Assembly: GCF_000524195.1 (NCBI RefSeq)
Contig: NW_020170436.1
Location: 216,201 to 280,200, forward strand
Source: Echinococcus granulosus
Lineage: Eukaryota; Platyhelminthes; Cestoda; Cyclophyllidea; Taeniidae
Direction: 5' to 3'
DNA length: 64,000 nucleotides
Shown here one piece after another: positions 35,352 to 49,400 of this stretch. A program made the position numbers and the translations under genes. The stretch's first letter is position 1. Every line of letters starts with the position of its first letter. The notes under the pieces were generated by a model that saw nothing but the letters and a program-made list of their open reading frames with translations, searched no databases and was not told where the DNA came from.

Positions 35352-37595
35352 GCTGAATTCGGGTGAGAAAATCTGGGTGGTACAAATTACAGAGCCTAGC
35401 CTTGAAGCCCTTAATAATCTCTTTAGAAAGAAATTAGACAAATTCCTTTTCCATCTACCGGCAGTCATGAGAGGTAGCACTTTTTACGCTTCTGTCAAAA
35501 AAGGCCCGAAAATGGAGCTCTTTAAGCGGGTGGGTTAGAAAGTAGAAGAAGAGGAGGAAAAAGCGGAAGCTACCTTTGATTCACTTGGCGGTGGGTGAAG
35601 GTTGCAAATGCCGAGACTGCAGCTGGTACTTCTGAAGACTTGACGAAATGATGATAAGCAGGTGTCACCGCGATTGTCAATTTCGTAGGGGCTTCGTAAC
35701 ACTTCCATGCGTGATGTCAACCCAGTAACCGCAGTTCCGTGGCTCCGTTGGCATGCCAATTACCCTATATGGAAAAAGGCTCAAATTATTCCAAGGCGGT
35801 AAAACGATGAGTAGATTTATAATTGAGTTAGGAGGTGAAAAATCTGACTTGAATTGCCTGGAGCTGATGTTTTGTCAAAACGTTTAACTGCGCAGTCCCT
35901 TTACGATCCTCTATTTTTTGTTGCACTTTTTCTGTATTTATAGCCTCCCGGAACTTCCATGCGTTTGTACTGGATCCTACTCCCTACCAGCCTACCTTAT
36001 TACGCATTCAGAGATGGTTGTGAGGCAAACTCGACTTAACTAGGCAGAAGATCTTGCATTTGTTCAAAAAGGAAAGAGAAGGGGCATCTGCCGTGCGTAA
36101 CGATACCTGCGAGCAACTGAAAGCATTGCAGTTGCCTACTGACAAGTTCCTCACTCTCGATTTCTGCATGGAGGGGCGAGGCCAGACTTAGGAGGATGCA
36201 ATGCATCTATGGAAATTAGCCACGATTTTGCCAATAACGATCTCTCCTTTTTAATGTTCTTTGTAGACAATCATTTCCTCTTAAAACGACTGGCATACGG
36301 AATACTCCTGTTATGGAGCATCACTTAGGCCTTACGCGCTGGGAGGACCTCAGGAAGGAATTGTGAGGCCGAATAATTGCCTTTCAAATAGAAATTTGTT
36401 TTTAAATTTTGGAACAGTAACTGAAGGAAGGATAGTAAATAATATATATTTTCACGTCTCGCTTTAACTACCCTAAATGATTGTAATTTGGTAGGCAAAA
36501 ACGTTGCAAGAAGCATCGCTTCAGAGAAATAAAATCTTCCATATTAGGGGAGGATGATTTATAAATGGAGGCAATTTTTAAAAATATTCTAGTAAAACTT
36601 TGTATGTGTGGACCACATCTATTAACAAGTTGTTGCAAGTCGCAAAATCTATTTTACACTTCAAAAAGAATCATCACAGATAGGAAAATAAGACGACATT
36701 TAAGAAGTATTACAAAAACTTGGCCTTGTTTTTTTTGAATTTTATTGCTGTTACGGAAAAACCGTAGAAGAGTGAATAAAATTGACAATTGTTTAAAAAG
36801 TCCAGATGATTAATCAGTTATGGCAACAAAGAGTCAAGGTCGTCGGGTTCCCCTCTACTACCGCTTTTAACATTGTTGAAAGCCCTCATTCTTCGCTGCT
36901 TTTGAGTAATATGATTATCCACGACCTAATAATTTATGAACAACTCAAAAATGTTTTTAATAAAAAAGCTGTCACAAAATCGGGGGTAACCGAACTCTTC
37001 ATGTAGACACAACATCACATTTCGCAGGAGCTCATTTCTTAACTGATTGTACATAGCGGCATCCCATCGCAGGCAATGTAGAGCTAAGTCTAGGGGTGGG
37101 TGGGGTTCGTCCTCGTTCTTCAAGGGCTTACCACTTCAAAGGTTTGAAGTGGCTGGTCACCAGATGGTTTTGTGCGCAGTGGTGAGAGTGGGGCTTGTAC
37201 TTTAATGGAGCCCAACACCCCGCTCTCATGTCGTGGGCCATTCCAGTACAAGTGCCATTAATCAAGTTGGCAGACAGCATTGGCGCTGTGTGCGCGGGCA
37301 TGGGGGTGCGCAGGGTGATGTGATGAGGTTTCTTGCGAGCGAAAACACGGATAACGAACCAAAATAAGACTCCAAAGGCATCGCAGTGTGGCGCCGAAAA
37401 GTCTGAGTCAGTCTAACGCTTGAATAGTGCAACTGCCTTGAAGCAATCGACTGTCAGTGACGATGTGGACCATTGTGGTTGGGTCTTCAGCTCACGTCAT
37501 CGCACTCGTACCTCCGACCACCAATTAACCCGTCGTGAACATAAACATACGACGAATCCTTCTGTCAGAACAGTGACAACAATACATTCATTTAC

Positions 37596-37942
37596 CAAGT
37601 TTGCGTGCCTTAGGTACCGAAGCAGGCAACTTGCCACAGGATGACTCATATGTGCCAACAAATCTTTCGGCTTCGAAACTCCCTTCAGGACAGGAGTGAA
37701 TAATTAGAACACCAGGGAACTGGAGCGGAGGATAAAAAGCCGGCGCTTGCCCTAATTGGACTAAGACATCCCCAGTAGATGTGTCGCAATCAGACTTCTG
37801 TTGTTTTGCTACCTCCAGAAGGGATTCGCCTCCCGCTTCGAAGGGTACGTACGAGACTGGGATCACGAGTTGTTGACAGTTGGCAGCGTTAACAGAGGAG
37901 GAGGGAGGTGGGAGCAGTGAATGTTCCACAGATGCATCCTTC
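37596..37942 (-). CDS. Candidate exon of about 115 codons, unassigned (possibly RhoGAP 5' part)
   Basis: A strong acceptor (GTCTTCATTAG) and a donor (CTTG|GTAAAT) bound a frame open for about 115 codons with normal composition: KDASVEHSLLPPPSSS near the start, LVIPVSYVPFEAGG in the middle, and FPGVLIIHSCPEGSFEAE then FVGTYESSCGKL near the end. It is the longest - strand open frame upstream of the RhoGAP exons. Proteins of the ARHGAP20 type have PH-like and Ras-association regions before the GAP domain, and this could belong to such a region, but I cannot show it. Its end phase requires at least one more exon before 26068. Confidence 0.35.
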
Positions 37943-40900
37943 CTAATGAAGACGAATGATCCGAGGCGGAGGATATAATGTTTGTTGGCAAGCGGCGTAC
38001 CGTGGTAACCGTGGTGGACAATAAAAGTGCAACACGGGTACAAAAAATAATGTCAAATTCGGAGGAAGATATGATGTGGGGTGTACAATGACTGATTTTA
38101 GGCACTGAAATGCCTAAAAAATTGACAAATTTTTGTCTCTTCATGCATACTTATCTCATTTTTCGTTCAGTTTGGCAGATTTGGCATATAATTTACCAGA
38201 ATTTTCTGTAAATACTGTTTTCTTTTAAAATTATGGGATTTAGCAAAGAAGTGCAAATTCAATCAATTTCATTTGTGTACAAATTAAAAATAAAAGCCTG
38301 GAATTTTAATGTATGATAAACCTACTGATTATTTCAACCACCTCTAATTTTGGTTTATTTTTCCTCATCTATTTCTCGCATTTTGAAAGAGATTCTAGCG
38401 ATTTCTCAGCTAGGATTTTGTTAATAACAATTTGGTTGAGAGAAAAAGGGAAAAAAGCAATTGTCCTCCCTTATTCAAAATAAGGACGGAAAGTATTTTT
38501 TTGGAATCATTTTAAGAAGCCAGAATTGGAGTTATCTGATCTGACTAGTCTAACTTCGTCCGGTCTTTTTATTACACCCAAAGGAGTGCCTTTTACAGTT
38601 TTGTAGTGTAAAAGTGCAAAATTCTTCCCTCTTTTTTCCGAAATTGAGAAAAAATGAAGAACTAAGCCTTTCTCACTTTTATGCATAGCGATAGGCGGAG
38701 GTGGAGGAGTATCCCCTGAAGCACCTCTGGAAAGTCCTCCTATTTCGCGTTCAAGTTCACCCTCTTCAGTTCCGTCTACTTCTTCTGCCGTCCTTTATCA
38801 CGTTTTCATGATTGCCTAGTGCTTCAAATTCCTTACAATCGGAAGGTGTTTCACTTTCCCCTAAAGTAAAAGAATCCCCACCTCTTTTCTCAATTTCTCT
38901 TCACCTAAGTGTTTGTGTTGCGAGGAATTTCTAGCCAAGGTTTCTTCTCCTGTAGGATGGAAACTCTGGGGAGGTAGTCGTTTCATCTGGTCGACTCGAC
39001 TGCTGTAAGGCCCAAAACGCGAAGAGTCTTTTTACACTGACGACAGGAATATGGGCGTTCATTTACTCCACTCTTTTGTGCTTATTTCGTGCTCTCTCAT
39101 TTCATTGCCTCTGCCCCCGTCAGAAATAGGAATAAAAGATGCTCACGATTGGATGGACCAACCATTAACTACTTAAAACAGAAATAAGTAGTTTTGCTTG
39201 CCGAGTTTACGATGGTAGGAGGTTGAAGGGGTCGTACGGAAGAGGGCTTAAACGGACTTTGTGTGGTCCTTTTCCTTTTATTTCTCTTTTTTCATAATTT
39301 TCTGGCGCATTGGTTGCCAGTGAAATGCATTGCTGTACCATCCAGTTTACTGACAGCTTTGAAAGCGCTCCAATTAGTCACGCATCCAGGAGCTTATGCG
39401 AAAAATTCGGATAATCCATCAAAAGTCGTCAAGATGGTCTCTCTGATGAAATCCTCCTCTTCTTCTTTCGTCACTCGGCACCTACGAGTTATTCCAGTAT
39501 CGCTCCCCTCTCCTCCCCCTCCAATCCAACGACTGCTGTTTCAGCATGAAGGTCCTACATTCCCTGTTCTTTTTTCTTCCAGAAAGTTGCCATAGTTTTA
39601 AGAAATTGTCTGCTTTCGATGTCATCCACCTGGCAAAAAACAATCGCCTTGTTTCCCTGCTGCTCTGTTTTCAAATAGCTTGCCTTCTGTCTCGTCGTTC
39701 AAAACAATCCGCCTAAGTTCACCGCCCCTTAATTGACCACCTGGGCAGGAGCAGTTACTTGAATCGGAGTGGTGAAATGAGGGAGGTGCTTTTAAAATGT
39801 CAAATTATCCTTGACGCTTGACAACGCATGTCATAATGGACCAGGCTTTTGTGGATCTTGTACAGGCCTCTTTCTTTTGTATAAGAAGGAGGAAAAAAAG
39901 GAAAAGGCGACTCATTACCAAATTAATTCCCATTTTTTTGCAAAAAGGAACAGTAAAGCTGCCTTTTCCCATGAAATAATCCTCCAAAAATTGCTAACGG
40001 AGAACGACTAAATTGGGGTAAAGCTCACGTTTAAAAGGCGGTTGTTACAAAAAAGACACGAACAAGCGGATTTTTCAGACGAAGCGCAGTTTGGGTTATT
40101 AAAAGTATATGATATTATTGCTTTGATTATGGCCAACTCCTATCTTCTCGTAAGGAAGTGAGCGAATGAAAAAGGGGCAAATCCCTCCTCAAATCGGGGT
40201 CGGGGGATGGAGGGGGGTAAGGCTTTATATACCTCTTTTTCACAAGTCCCCATGCCCAATTGTGCACCACCGCCAAAGGCAGGCCCGTCCCCCCTAGCCT
40301 GATGCGGAGAGTCGTGCTAACTACACCGGGTCATCTGGGGTCAGACGCAATTGCAGGTGTGTGGAGTCAATGCACGCCCTTGTAGCCCCACATCCGTCGC
40401 TACCGTCACTACACTACCGCCGAGTTTAGCGTTAGCTTTTTCTTACACGAGAAGGGAAAGAAGTACGCAAATTTGGGTGGAAATCGTTTTAAAAGTTTTG
40501 TCAGTAAATCCCCAAATTCCAAATCCAACCACATTTCCCTCTCAAAATTGGTGAGTGGGGCGAGGAGGAGAGGGTCAAAATAGGAAACGGGACGAAAAAA
40601 AAAAACAATTACGGGGGCTTGTTTCTTTTGTGTTTTTTTCCACCAAGGAAAAACAAGGCTCTAAATCAAGTCGATTAACTGGAAATTGTCATAGAGATGC
40701 GAGGGTAAAACCGAAAAAGACTCCACAACTGAGGGTAATGGGGAAGCCAAGTGATAGCTGGAAACGTGAAGTCATTGAGTGACAGATTGTTTTGTCCTTG
40801 TGGCGGAGGGGAAGTCTGAACATGACAGATAAGACACTTGTGTCAATCAAACAGTTAATTCGGTGTCGAAACTGCTCTTCTCCCCCGCCCCCACCAAAAA

Positions 40901-43336
40901 TGCGAAATAAATTTGTTGACTTTTACAACCTCAAGCTAAACGCTTGCCGGGTCCTATTTTAAGCATCGCAATTTTCCCTTTGCCAAGTCTTATTCACCGC
41001 TACTTTTGAGGTGGCTTTGAAAAAGACAAAACGCGTGGAGCATGCATGACACGGCGGGGAGGACTGTGGATCACGCGCATTGGTTGGTGAGGGGTAATGA
41101 GGCGACTCTTAATCTCTGGATGACGCGAAAACCCCACCGCGCGCTAAAAATAGACACCATAGATTGTGGGAGTGAAGAAGAGAAAAAAATAAGGAAAATC
41201 GGTCCATTGGCGAGGGGGGGATCAGTGAGGTGGTGGGGCGATCTGGCAACAGTTAAGCCAACTAGAATCTGCCCTCCTTAAAAGTTTTGGTCCCATTTGG
41301 ACTACTTAGAATGATCATTTCTTTGGCATGTGGACGAGCGGTCATAGCTATTGTTGCCCACGCCTGAAAACCATTACAGGCCTTCTGTTTACACTTTGCA
41401 ACAGGATTGTTTCTTAATGCCGAACACGATCAAAGACCTAAGGAGACTCTCATTAAACAAACGCAACCACATTTATTTGTCCTTTAATGGAATAACAGGT
41501 CTTCATAACTTGAAAACAATTGTGGAATCGAGGAGTTGTGGTAAATTTTCTTCACAAAATTAAACCCACATTATATTTCATTTGATTAGTGGTATCCGCA
41601 AAAAGGCCGGTAATTCGTCTGAAATAATTTAGCATGTTCCAGCACATTATTTTTAAAACTACTTGTTCATGCCACCCTTTGAGGTTCATTAATTATTACG
41701 CTGTTTATAGGTAAAATTTATTGGACTATGGAGAAAATATAACACGCAAATTTTAAATACGGAAACGGAATTTTAAATAATTTATTATTGAAGCAGTATA
41801 TATATCTCGTAAAATTGTTCCCGTAGAAAGGTTTAGGAAAATAATATCTAATTAATGAAGAGACGTGCAAATGACAAAAGGCAATCTTAAAAAGCGGACG
41901 CCTGCATATTTTGTTTTATAAAAATGGTCATTCGTGTTGTCATAAATGCTAAAAAAAAAACACTCCTTAGAAAGTAATTACCCTTCAGCATGATAACACT
42001 ACAAAAAAGTCAAATCCATCGATTGTTGAATACACAATCTTACGCGTTATAAATATATGACATGAAAGTAAATGGTTAGTACAAAATTTATCTTCTCCCA
42101 AAAAAGGTATAAAAGCTTGAATTAAAGTCAAGTATTTCTTCACCATAAAAGACGATAAAAAAGGTTATAAGAAGGGGTAAATAGCCTGAATAAGCAAAGG
42201 ATAGGAATAACATGCTTATTAACAAAGAACAAATAACAAGTTAGCAAGGACGCCATTTTACTACTAGAAAGTTAACAAATTTAACACATGGGTGCATTTT
42301 CCTCACATGTTTCGCTCGAACATCGAAGAAATCTGGTAAATCTTAAACTTTAAAATTATCAACCTAAATGACAAGCAAAAATAAAAAATGGAAAAGACTT
42401 ACGATATTGCTGAAATGGCGGGTTTGGCGCAAAAAGTCCGAAAAGTAGCCAAGTCCGTCCGAGAACTCAAGGCGCTGCAAGACGTATTCCCGCAGAATGC
42501 AACAACCTTCAGAAAGACCAGCCAGTGATTAAAACAACATTCAAAGTGCATGTAATTCACACCGCTGGAACGTCCAAATGCATGATTATGAGTAAAGGGA
42601 TCTACTGCAAAAAGTCAGTTACAAGCAATTAATAAAAAGAAAGTGTGCTACATGTATACGACTTTTATTTGGGGCAATTGATAGCAAAATCAAACAACAC
42701 ACTAAAAATTTGGTGCTCAAGGTGGTGCTAAGGTTTTTCTGTAAATTATAGACTTAGTCGGCTAGGCTGTACGTCTTAGCTAAATTAATTGCACATACAG
42801 CTTCAACGAAAATGCCAAAGGTCTTACTTGGTGCATTCGTTGTGAGTAATATGCAAAAAATCTATTTTAAATCATTGCTTGGAAGGCGTTCTACTTTTGA
42901 TTAAATAGTTTCTCATCATAAAAATGTAACTTTTAATAATATGTCACTTTTGTATTTTTACTTTCTTGTTTTTTAAGCTTTTAATTCTGTTGCTTTTCTT
43001 TGTATGTACAGTTGTTTTAATCATCATTTGCTACCCGTTTTTTTAAGCATATCCTCTGACCAATGAGATCCCGAAGTATTTGCATAAAGGTGCTGTTTGT
43101 AAGTGGGAAGTTTCGGGTTATTCGCTGATGAAGGCTAGTTAAGATCTGGTTCTTAACTTTCGTGTGCTTTTCTTCGTTGTTTGTTGCTCTTTGCTGACGC
43201 CATCTTAGACATTTTTGCTAAGGCTAATGGGTGCATATCCGGGCAAATTCGTTCCCGAATTTGTTGCGCCTACTTGTATATTCAGATTTGTGATTCATTG
43301 AATCGGCTTTTGTAAAATTTGCTTTTTCTCTTGCAG

Positions 43337-43364
43337 TCTGTCTTTGTTCGTTCTGTTTAGTGCC
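43337..43364 (+). other. 5'UTR stretch with two tandem acceptor-like sites
   Basis: CTTTTTCTCTTGCAG ends at 43336 and TTCTGTTTAG ends at 43360, both just before the mS35 start codon. Either could be a spliced-leader trans-splice acceptor or the end of a 5'UTR intron. No partner donor was identified. Confidence 0.3.
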
Positions 43365-46300
43365 ATGCTGCGTCATCCCATGTATTTTTCATCTTCCCTT
43401 TTCAATCGGATCCTTCGTGGATTAGCGTCTTCTAACTTGACAGAAATTGAAACACCATCAATTGATGCTGTATCGAAGGCGGTAGAGGATAAGAAAGAAA
43501 TTAAGCCCCTTGTTATTCCTGGCCTAACATCTACACAAACGAGACAGATTGAATTATTTCAACCGAAGGTAATAAATCGTACTTTTCCTTAATTTCCCAA
43601 AGTGACACTAAATTAGCGTTGCTGGATTACTTGGACCTATTTTTTCGGACTGGAATTTCCGTTGCTCTCTTTCATTTTTGAAAAATAAAACTATTTTAAT
43701 AGGGGACTAGGTATGGTTGTTAAGGTCATTGTTTTTTCTTCTCATTAATTATCATATGTGTATGTGATGTTCCGTTCTTAACAGTAAGCAGCAATTTGCC
43801 ATGCTCTAGCTCACCGTAAAAACCCGAAACCTGATAGCGGTTAATTGCGCATGATTTTGCGACTCAATTTTGCGCCTTCAATTGCATTCGTATTCAGCTT
43901 TGTGTTTGCTCTCTCTTCTTCCCACGCTAGTTTTCGGAGATCCATGAGCAGCAGATCGGGGAAGATGACTGGCCGGCTGTGTGGCCTTGTGAAAACTTTT
44001 TCAGCCCTTATGTTTTCCCGGTTCCCATTCGTCAGGGCCATAGTAAGGTTTGTCAACTTTTTACATTTGGTTTCGATTACACTGAAAAGAAGCATCGTAA
44101 GGCGTTTTTGGTGCCATATTTTTAGACGGCGACTTGTTTTTTTTTGTAAATTGACTGAACATATGCAAGGTACTTAATATGATGTAATTTTGATATGTTA
44201 TAATTTTTTACACATTGAAGTCCATTTAGGAATGCACGTTGTCGTTTTTTTAAATAGAATCTAGTGGAGAACGGTGGCCTCTCTCCAGCCAAGTACGCGA
44301 ACGCGGAGCTCCTTAAAATTCCCAACTTTCTTCATCTCACCCCACGCCATATTGAAAAGCACTGCAAGGCGCTGCAAAGTAAGTCTCACCTCATGTTTTG
44401 GCACTCCATCCATTCACCTCCTTTTGGTGCACAGAATTCACCACCAAGTGGCCCAGCGGTCTCCGCACTGATGAGGATGTGGATCGTAATTACCCCGTGG
44501 AGGTGGTTACGCATTCCTTTACGAACAGTGCTCCATCTATTCGCGACAAGAGGGCGAGACGTGTGACTATTCGGGTTCGTCCACCTTTCGTGACCCAAAC
44601 ACCGTCTACTTATTTGTATTCCAGTAGACTTAATTCCATTGAATGTTGCTTTCCAGGTTTCACTTAAGTGCCTGAATCTGGACGAACGCGGTCGACTGAA
44701 GCTTCTGCGACTGGCTAAGGCCTATGGCTTTGAGCGTGGAATGGCTCAGTTCTACTCTGACCAGGATGTTTTGGAACTAACCTCGGAGCGGTGTCCAGCT
44801 TCGCATCAAAATTACGACTACCTCATCTACGTTTTTACCGTACTAACCATGGAATCGAAGGTTTGTGTTTATTTCCTGAGTGGATCACCGCTTATTTTAA
44901 ATCCCATGCATTTGAATTCCGTACTTTTAGGATGTCTTATTGAAAGATATTGTTCGTATATTTTTTGTTTCAAAAATGTCGTCTTCCTTCGTAAAATTGG
45001 CTATTCATTATCTTTTCGAAATCCAAACCATCAAAAGTTGATATCCTGCCTCCCCTGTCTGGAAATAAAGGAACATGAATCGCCCCTCCTCTCACCCAAT
45101 CCGCTGTTGGTGCTCCCCCTAGATGTAATTTGCTAGCATCCCAGCCAATAAGTAAAGGGGAACGTTTATTGGCTTTTTGACCTGTTCTATTAGGTGTTTT
45201 ATCGCTTTTTCGGGTTGTTTATGGGTTTTGTCACCTCTTGTCCTCGTTTTCCAGTTTTTGGCTGTTTTTTTTCTTGGAGTGAGTGTGATTTCTGAAAAGA
45301 ATCTAACGGCCGGTGTTAACTTACCGAAATGCTTGTGGATAGGCGAGAAAAGACGTTCAGTTTGACAGAGTCTCAGTTGCTAGTTCCATACATACGCATT
45401 TAAAGCCCTTCAAGCAGTAAAGAAGCGTTTAAATAGGTTTAGAATGCCTTGGGTTTTCAGTTTATTTGTTTATTTAGGGCCTAAGCACCTGAAAAGTGGG
45501 GTGGGGGGTTGTTATGAGATCAACTTGACTCAATTGGAGTGTTATGCGCTACAAATTTGAAGTGATTCCATTGATCCACAATCAACCGATCATAGCTTTC
45601 AGTGTTGCCATCTCAACCGATTTGCTGGAGCAGTTAATTGTTTTTTATTTTCCTCCTCCTCACCTTGCAGAAACACGAGCCCTGGGAGGATGAGGAGACG
45701 GGTAGTTACTTGGACTTCAAGTGGGAACGCTCCAAACATCGCAAACGCATCTCCAACCTCCTCGGGCTTGAAGGTGATTCCTCTAAAGTGAGTCCTACGG
45801 ACTGTGCCGAAAGTGCAGTGTTGTCCTTTGATTTTAGAAGTGTGTTTCTAAGTCCAGATTTTTCTCTAGGAGCAAGTTTTGAGTTAATTTTCTTGAATGT
45901 GCTGGTTGGTGGACTTGGTACAGGCACAGATGTCTGAAGTTATCAATGAATCCTCCCCGAGGCATCAAATACCTTCTAGAAGGCTTTAAAAGGTACTTAA
46001 TTATTCCACACTTTATTCTCAAAACGTGAGTAATTAATCAGTAGATTCTGTTCCTGACTAATCAAGCAAATGTTCTGAAGAAGCCGTGATTATGCTATTA
46101 CCGCCTTATTGACCTTTTATACCGGTTTCGTTGTGTAATAATTCAATCGCTTCTTTGAAACTTGTTTGTCTTCCCCCTCCAGATGGATGATGTGCCCGCC
46201 GTGAAGGCCTACCGCGAAGCATTGGAGGCGATCTTTCACACCCCCACGGAGGAGAATACGGGCCCATGGCAACATCCCCGGAGGCAGCCGAAGCGGCGTC

Positions 46301-46422
46301 ACTATCACTGGCCGGAGATAAAGGATGTGGTCTTTGAACCCGTAGTCGGCGCCGACGTGCAGGCCAATTTGGAGGCTTATGGGTCGGCTGTGAAACGGCT
46401 TTACACAGAGAAGACTTCTTAG
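43365..46422 (+). CDS. MRPS35: Mitochondrial ribosomal protein mS35 (small subunit), 7 exons, 380 aa
   Basis: Exons are 43365-43568, 43931-44047, 44258-44378, 44435-44574, 44657-44860, 45671-45787 and 46183-46422; phases close to 380 aa ending in TAG. mS35 is a nuclear-encoded, metazoan-type protein of the mitoribosomal small subunit. The signature is [17 protein letters not shown], then [20 protein letters not shown], which matches the vertebrate protein nearly residue for residue. [38 protein letters not shown] and [20 protein letters not shown] follow in family order. The first about 25 residues ([19 protein letters not shown]) are basic and amphipathic, like a mitochondrial import peptide. 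The C-terminus [12 protein letters not shown] matches the family end. Two acceptor-like AGs lie 28 and 4 nt before the ATG. Confidence 0.95.
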
Positions 46423-49400
46423 GTTGGAACGGATTGTATAAAACTGTGTAGTTTGTCTTCCTCTGCTTACTTGCTTTCTTTACTTCGTCAGTTTGGAAGG
46501 ACTAGGTGGTGTGTCATTCCTGATCAGAAGCGATTCATCGAAGCAGACGGGTTTGGAAGGCTCCTTATTATCAGCGCACGGGAAGGCTCCTGTGGTTACA
46601 CAGAGTTCGCCATTGAGCAACTCAAGAGTCGTCTTTCTCTGCTAGTCTGCCGTTCCTCATATCTGGAGTAATTGTATGTGAAATTAGGACGGTGAACTTG
46701 TCGCCTGTCACGAATTTGTCGTTTCCAATTACCCGCACACCCAACTGATACAAATCATGGGACTGCGGAGGTTCGGGATGAGGGGCTACTCCTTTCTCTC
46801 ATCCAAACTGAAGTGCCAATCTTGTGCCTTCCCCGTTTTTTGCGATGGGGATATGAAGACTTTTTTTTTGATTACATACTTCCGCTATTGGTGGTACTGT
46901 TGTTTGACCCTCAGCAAAAGAATTGCGGGGAATTATTCCGCCTCCAGCCTACCACACACACACGCACAAACAATGCAAGCGTGGTCTTTTGGAGGTGACG
47001 GATGACGTGTTACGTGCCTTAGAGACATTACATGGGATAGCGGGTCGTTTTGGTGGGGATGGCCAATGGTGGATTCGCTTGCTTCGCCCTTTCTTGCCAC
47101 AAGGTAGTCGGTCGATTCGGAAATGGTGCGAAGTGAAGAAATCGGGGGGGGGGATTCTTGTGGGATCCGCTTGCTTGGTGGTTTACTTGACCCTCCATCT
47201 GGAAACGTAATGTTGGCCTTGACACATCCGCAGTTTGCCCTCAAGTGGTTTCCCCCGCCTCCTCTGCAGAAGCAAATTTTAACCCCTACTGCATGGCGCC
47301 TTGGGATTGCATTAAACATGAGTAGAAAAATACAACAAAGTATGAAATGCTTTCGCCAGATTCTTTTTGGAATCGTAAAACATAGGGACAGGAAATGCGT
47401 CCTTACTCTAGGTTTTTTTCCCGCCCTCTACTTATATCCTATTTCAGTAGCACACGTTTTATGACGCATATGTGCGTGGTCGTCGGTTTGTCTCAAAGTC
47501 CAAGTAGTTAGCAGATTTTGACACATCCGATGGGCGCATCGAGGTCACCACAAGGGGATCAACATTGCTAGACAATTGTGGGCCAGCTGGATAAAAACAC
47601 CGGAACTGGGTCCCTTGTAGGAAATTTCCTCATTACTCGTACACGTTGGTGAGCGCGGAGTCAAGGAGACGAACTCTTTGGAAGGAGCTGCTTTGTTGTA
47701 GGAAGTCTTAACGGATTTGGGATTGGATTGCATCCGTTTATACTAAAAAACTGGTGAAAATCTTTTCTTTATGATGCATGCAGTCGACAAGTCCCTGGGG
47801 GTTCCAACACGTCTGATTTCTCCTGAACTACCTGACGCAGCAAAGAAATAGTGGGGATAATGAAGAAGTGTTTAATTTCTCGATAAATAAATAGGAATTG
47901 CTCTGAACTGGTGGGAGCTTGGCTGCAATTGATCTCCCCGAACAGAGTAATGAATTGGCAATGATTTCGAGCAGGACCGCTTTCTGGGATGCCAAGCGCT
48001 CCTGATGATTTGCTGAATTGAGGTTGACCACCAACAAGGATTGTCAACAGGTCAAATCCTTTCGAATCTTTCCTCCAAAATGGAGCTATTGCAAGGATTT
48101 TATGCAAGATGGCGATTTTGATCTCCCTGGATGCATGTCTTATCGGTACCAGTGTACCCGATGGATCGCTCTGCAAGATTCGCTTATCAGATCGTCAGCG
48201 CGGCAATTGTTTCAAAGAATGGTTTTATCAAAAATGCACAAATCCTTGATAAGCCAGTGGAAGAATGATTTCGCCGAATACCAAGCCGTTAAAAATAGGT
48301 TCTTGTTTAAGGTGAGAGAGAGAGGAGTTGGCTCCTTTCATGTCCTGCTTGTACATGTTTGAAGACACGACTTCCCGCCTTGTTCCAACAAGGAAGGATT
48401 TAACATGTGGTACTTGGCCAATCGCTGGATGACAGGAATAATGTAATCCTCCTACCACAGCACCTCTGCCTTCGCCCCTCTTTCGCTTGGCATATCTGCG
48501 TAAAATAGGCTACGGCATGTGCCTATCACCTTTGTTTCGGATGGCCTTGACTGCATCTTTAAAGTCCCTTTGTATTCAAAACTGACCACCTAGTCGAGCT
48601 GAATGGAAGCGCAAATGTCGAAACCATTCTGCAAGGAGAGAAAGGGAGGACAGGAAAAGAGATTGTTAATTAACGAGGCTTTGTTAGTGGGTCTTTCATG
48701 CCAAGGTTAGGGATTTACTTAAAATCCCAACATGAACTAAGAATAGTGGCTTGAAAACGCCAGACTTAATCCCTGTTTTTACCTCCTACGTAAGTAGACA
48801 CTGTGGATCCTGCGTGCTCTCCCCTATAACCCATTCTCGTTTGGCGTGGCAGCGTGAATGACTCCGGACACCGAGTTGGAAGAATGCCAGGAAGAACAGA
48901 TTATTCCCAAATAGTTCTTCACCCAAGTCCAAAAGGCGGAGGAAGATAGTGAGGAATACGCAATGAACTTTTAATTATTAGTCGACTGGTCAGATGAGGA
49001 TATCTTTTATTGGGTAGGGTAATAAAAGAGCCCAGCTGATCACCTTTAAATGGTTTTGGAGTTAGTTTCCCCCTTGGGGGCTAACGGAGTCAGGAGAGTC
49101 GCATGTACCGACCGTTCCTGGCCTAAAAGGTGCAGTCAATCCTGCTTTTATTACACCTGACCTCACAATACTGAGATGCCTTATTTTAGCACCGCAGAAA
49201 GGTCATGACCATGTAATTCAAGCAATATGAGGTGTTTGGGCGTTGCTGCTGTCTCATCAAGAGGAAAGGAGACGTCTTCTCTTTCCAGGGCAGGAAAATG
49301 TTTACTGTGTTGCCTAATTTTCTTTTTACGTAATCGCAAGATGACCTTAAACATTTGTTTTAATTGTCTAACGTGTGGCGTTAGTACGGCTAGAGTAAAC

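Larger units (their letters stand above)
26069..43364. other. 17-kb gene-poor stretch between RhoGAP 3' exons and mS35
   Basis: No gene with recognisable domains lies on either strand. It should include the 5' exons and promoter of the RhoGAP gene (- strand) and the promoter of the mS35 gene (+ strand). Two candidate - strand exons (34357-34539 and 37596-37942), three inverted CCAAT pairs and one palindrome copy are listed separately. About 36.3-36.8 kb, 38.1-38.7 kb and 41.6-43.1 kb are strongly AT-rich with nothing I can identify. Confidence 0.5.

Noticed and set aside
44042..44049. Alternative mS35 exon 2 donor CATA|GTAAGG
   Set aside because: It leaves the wrong phase for exon 3; AAG|GTTTGT at 44047 gives the conserved HSKNLVENGG reading.
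47769..48362. Overlapping 135- and 114-codon frames on opposite strands
   Set aside because: Neither has a domain, splice sites or coding-like composition.
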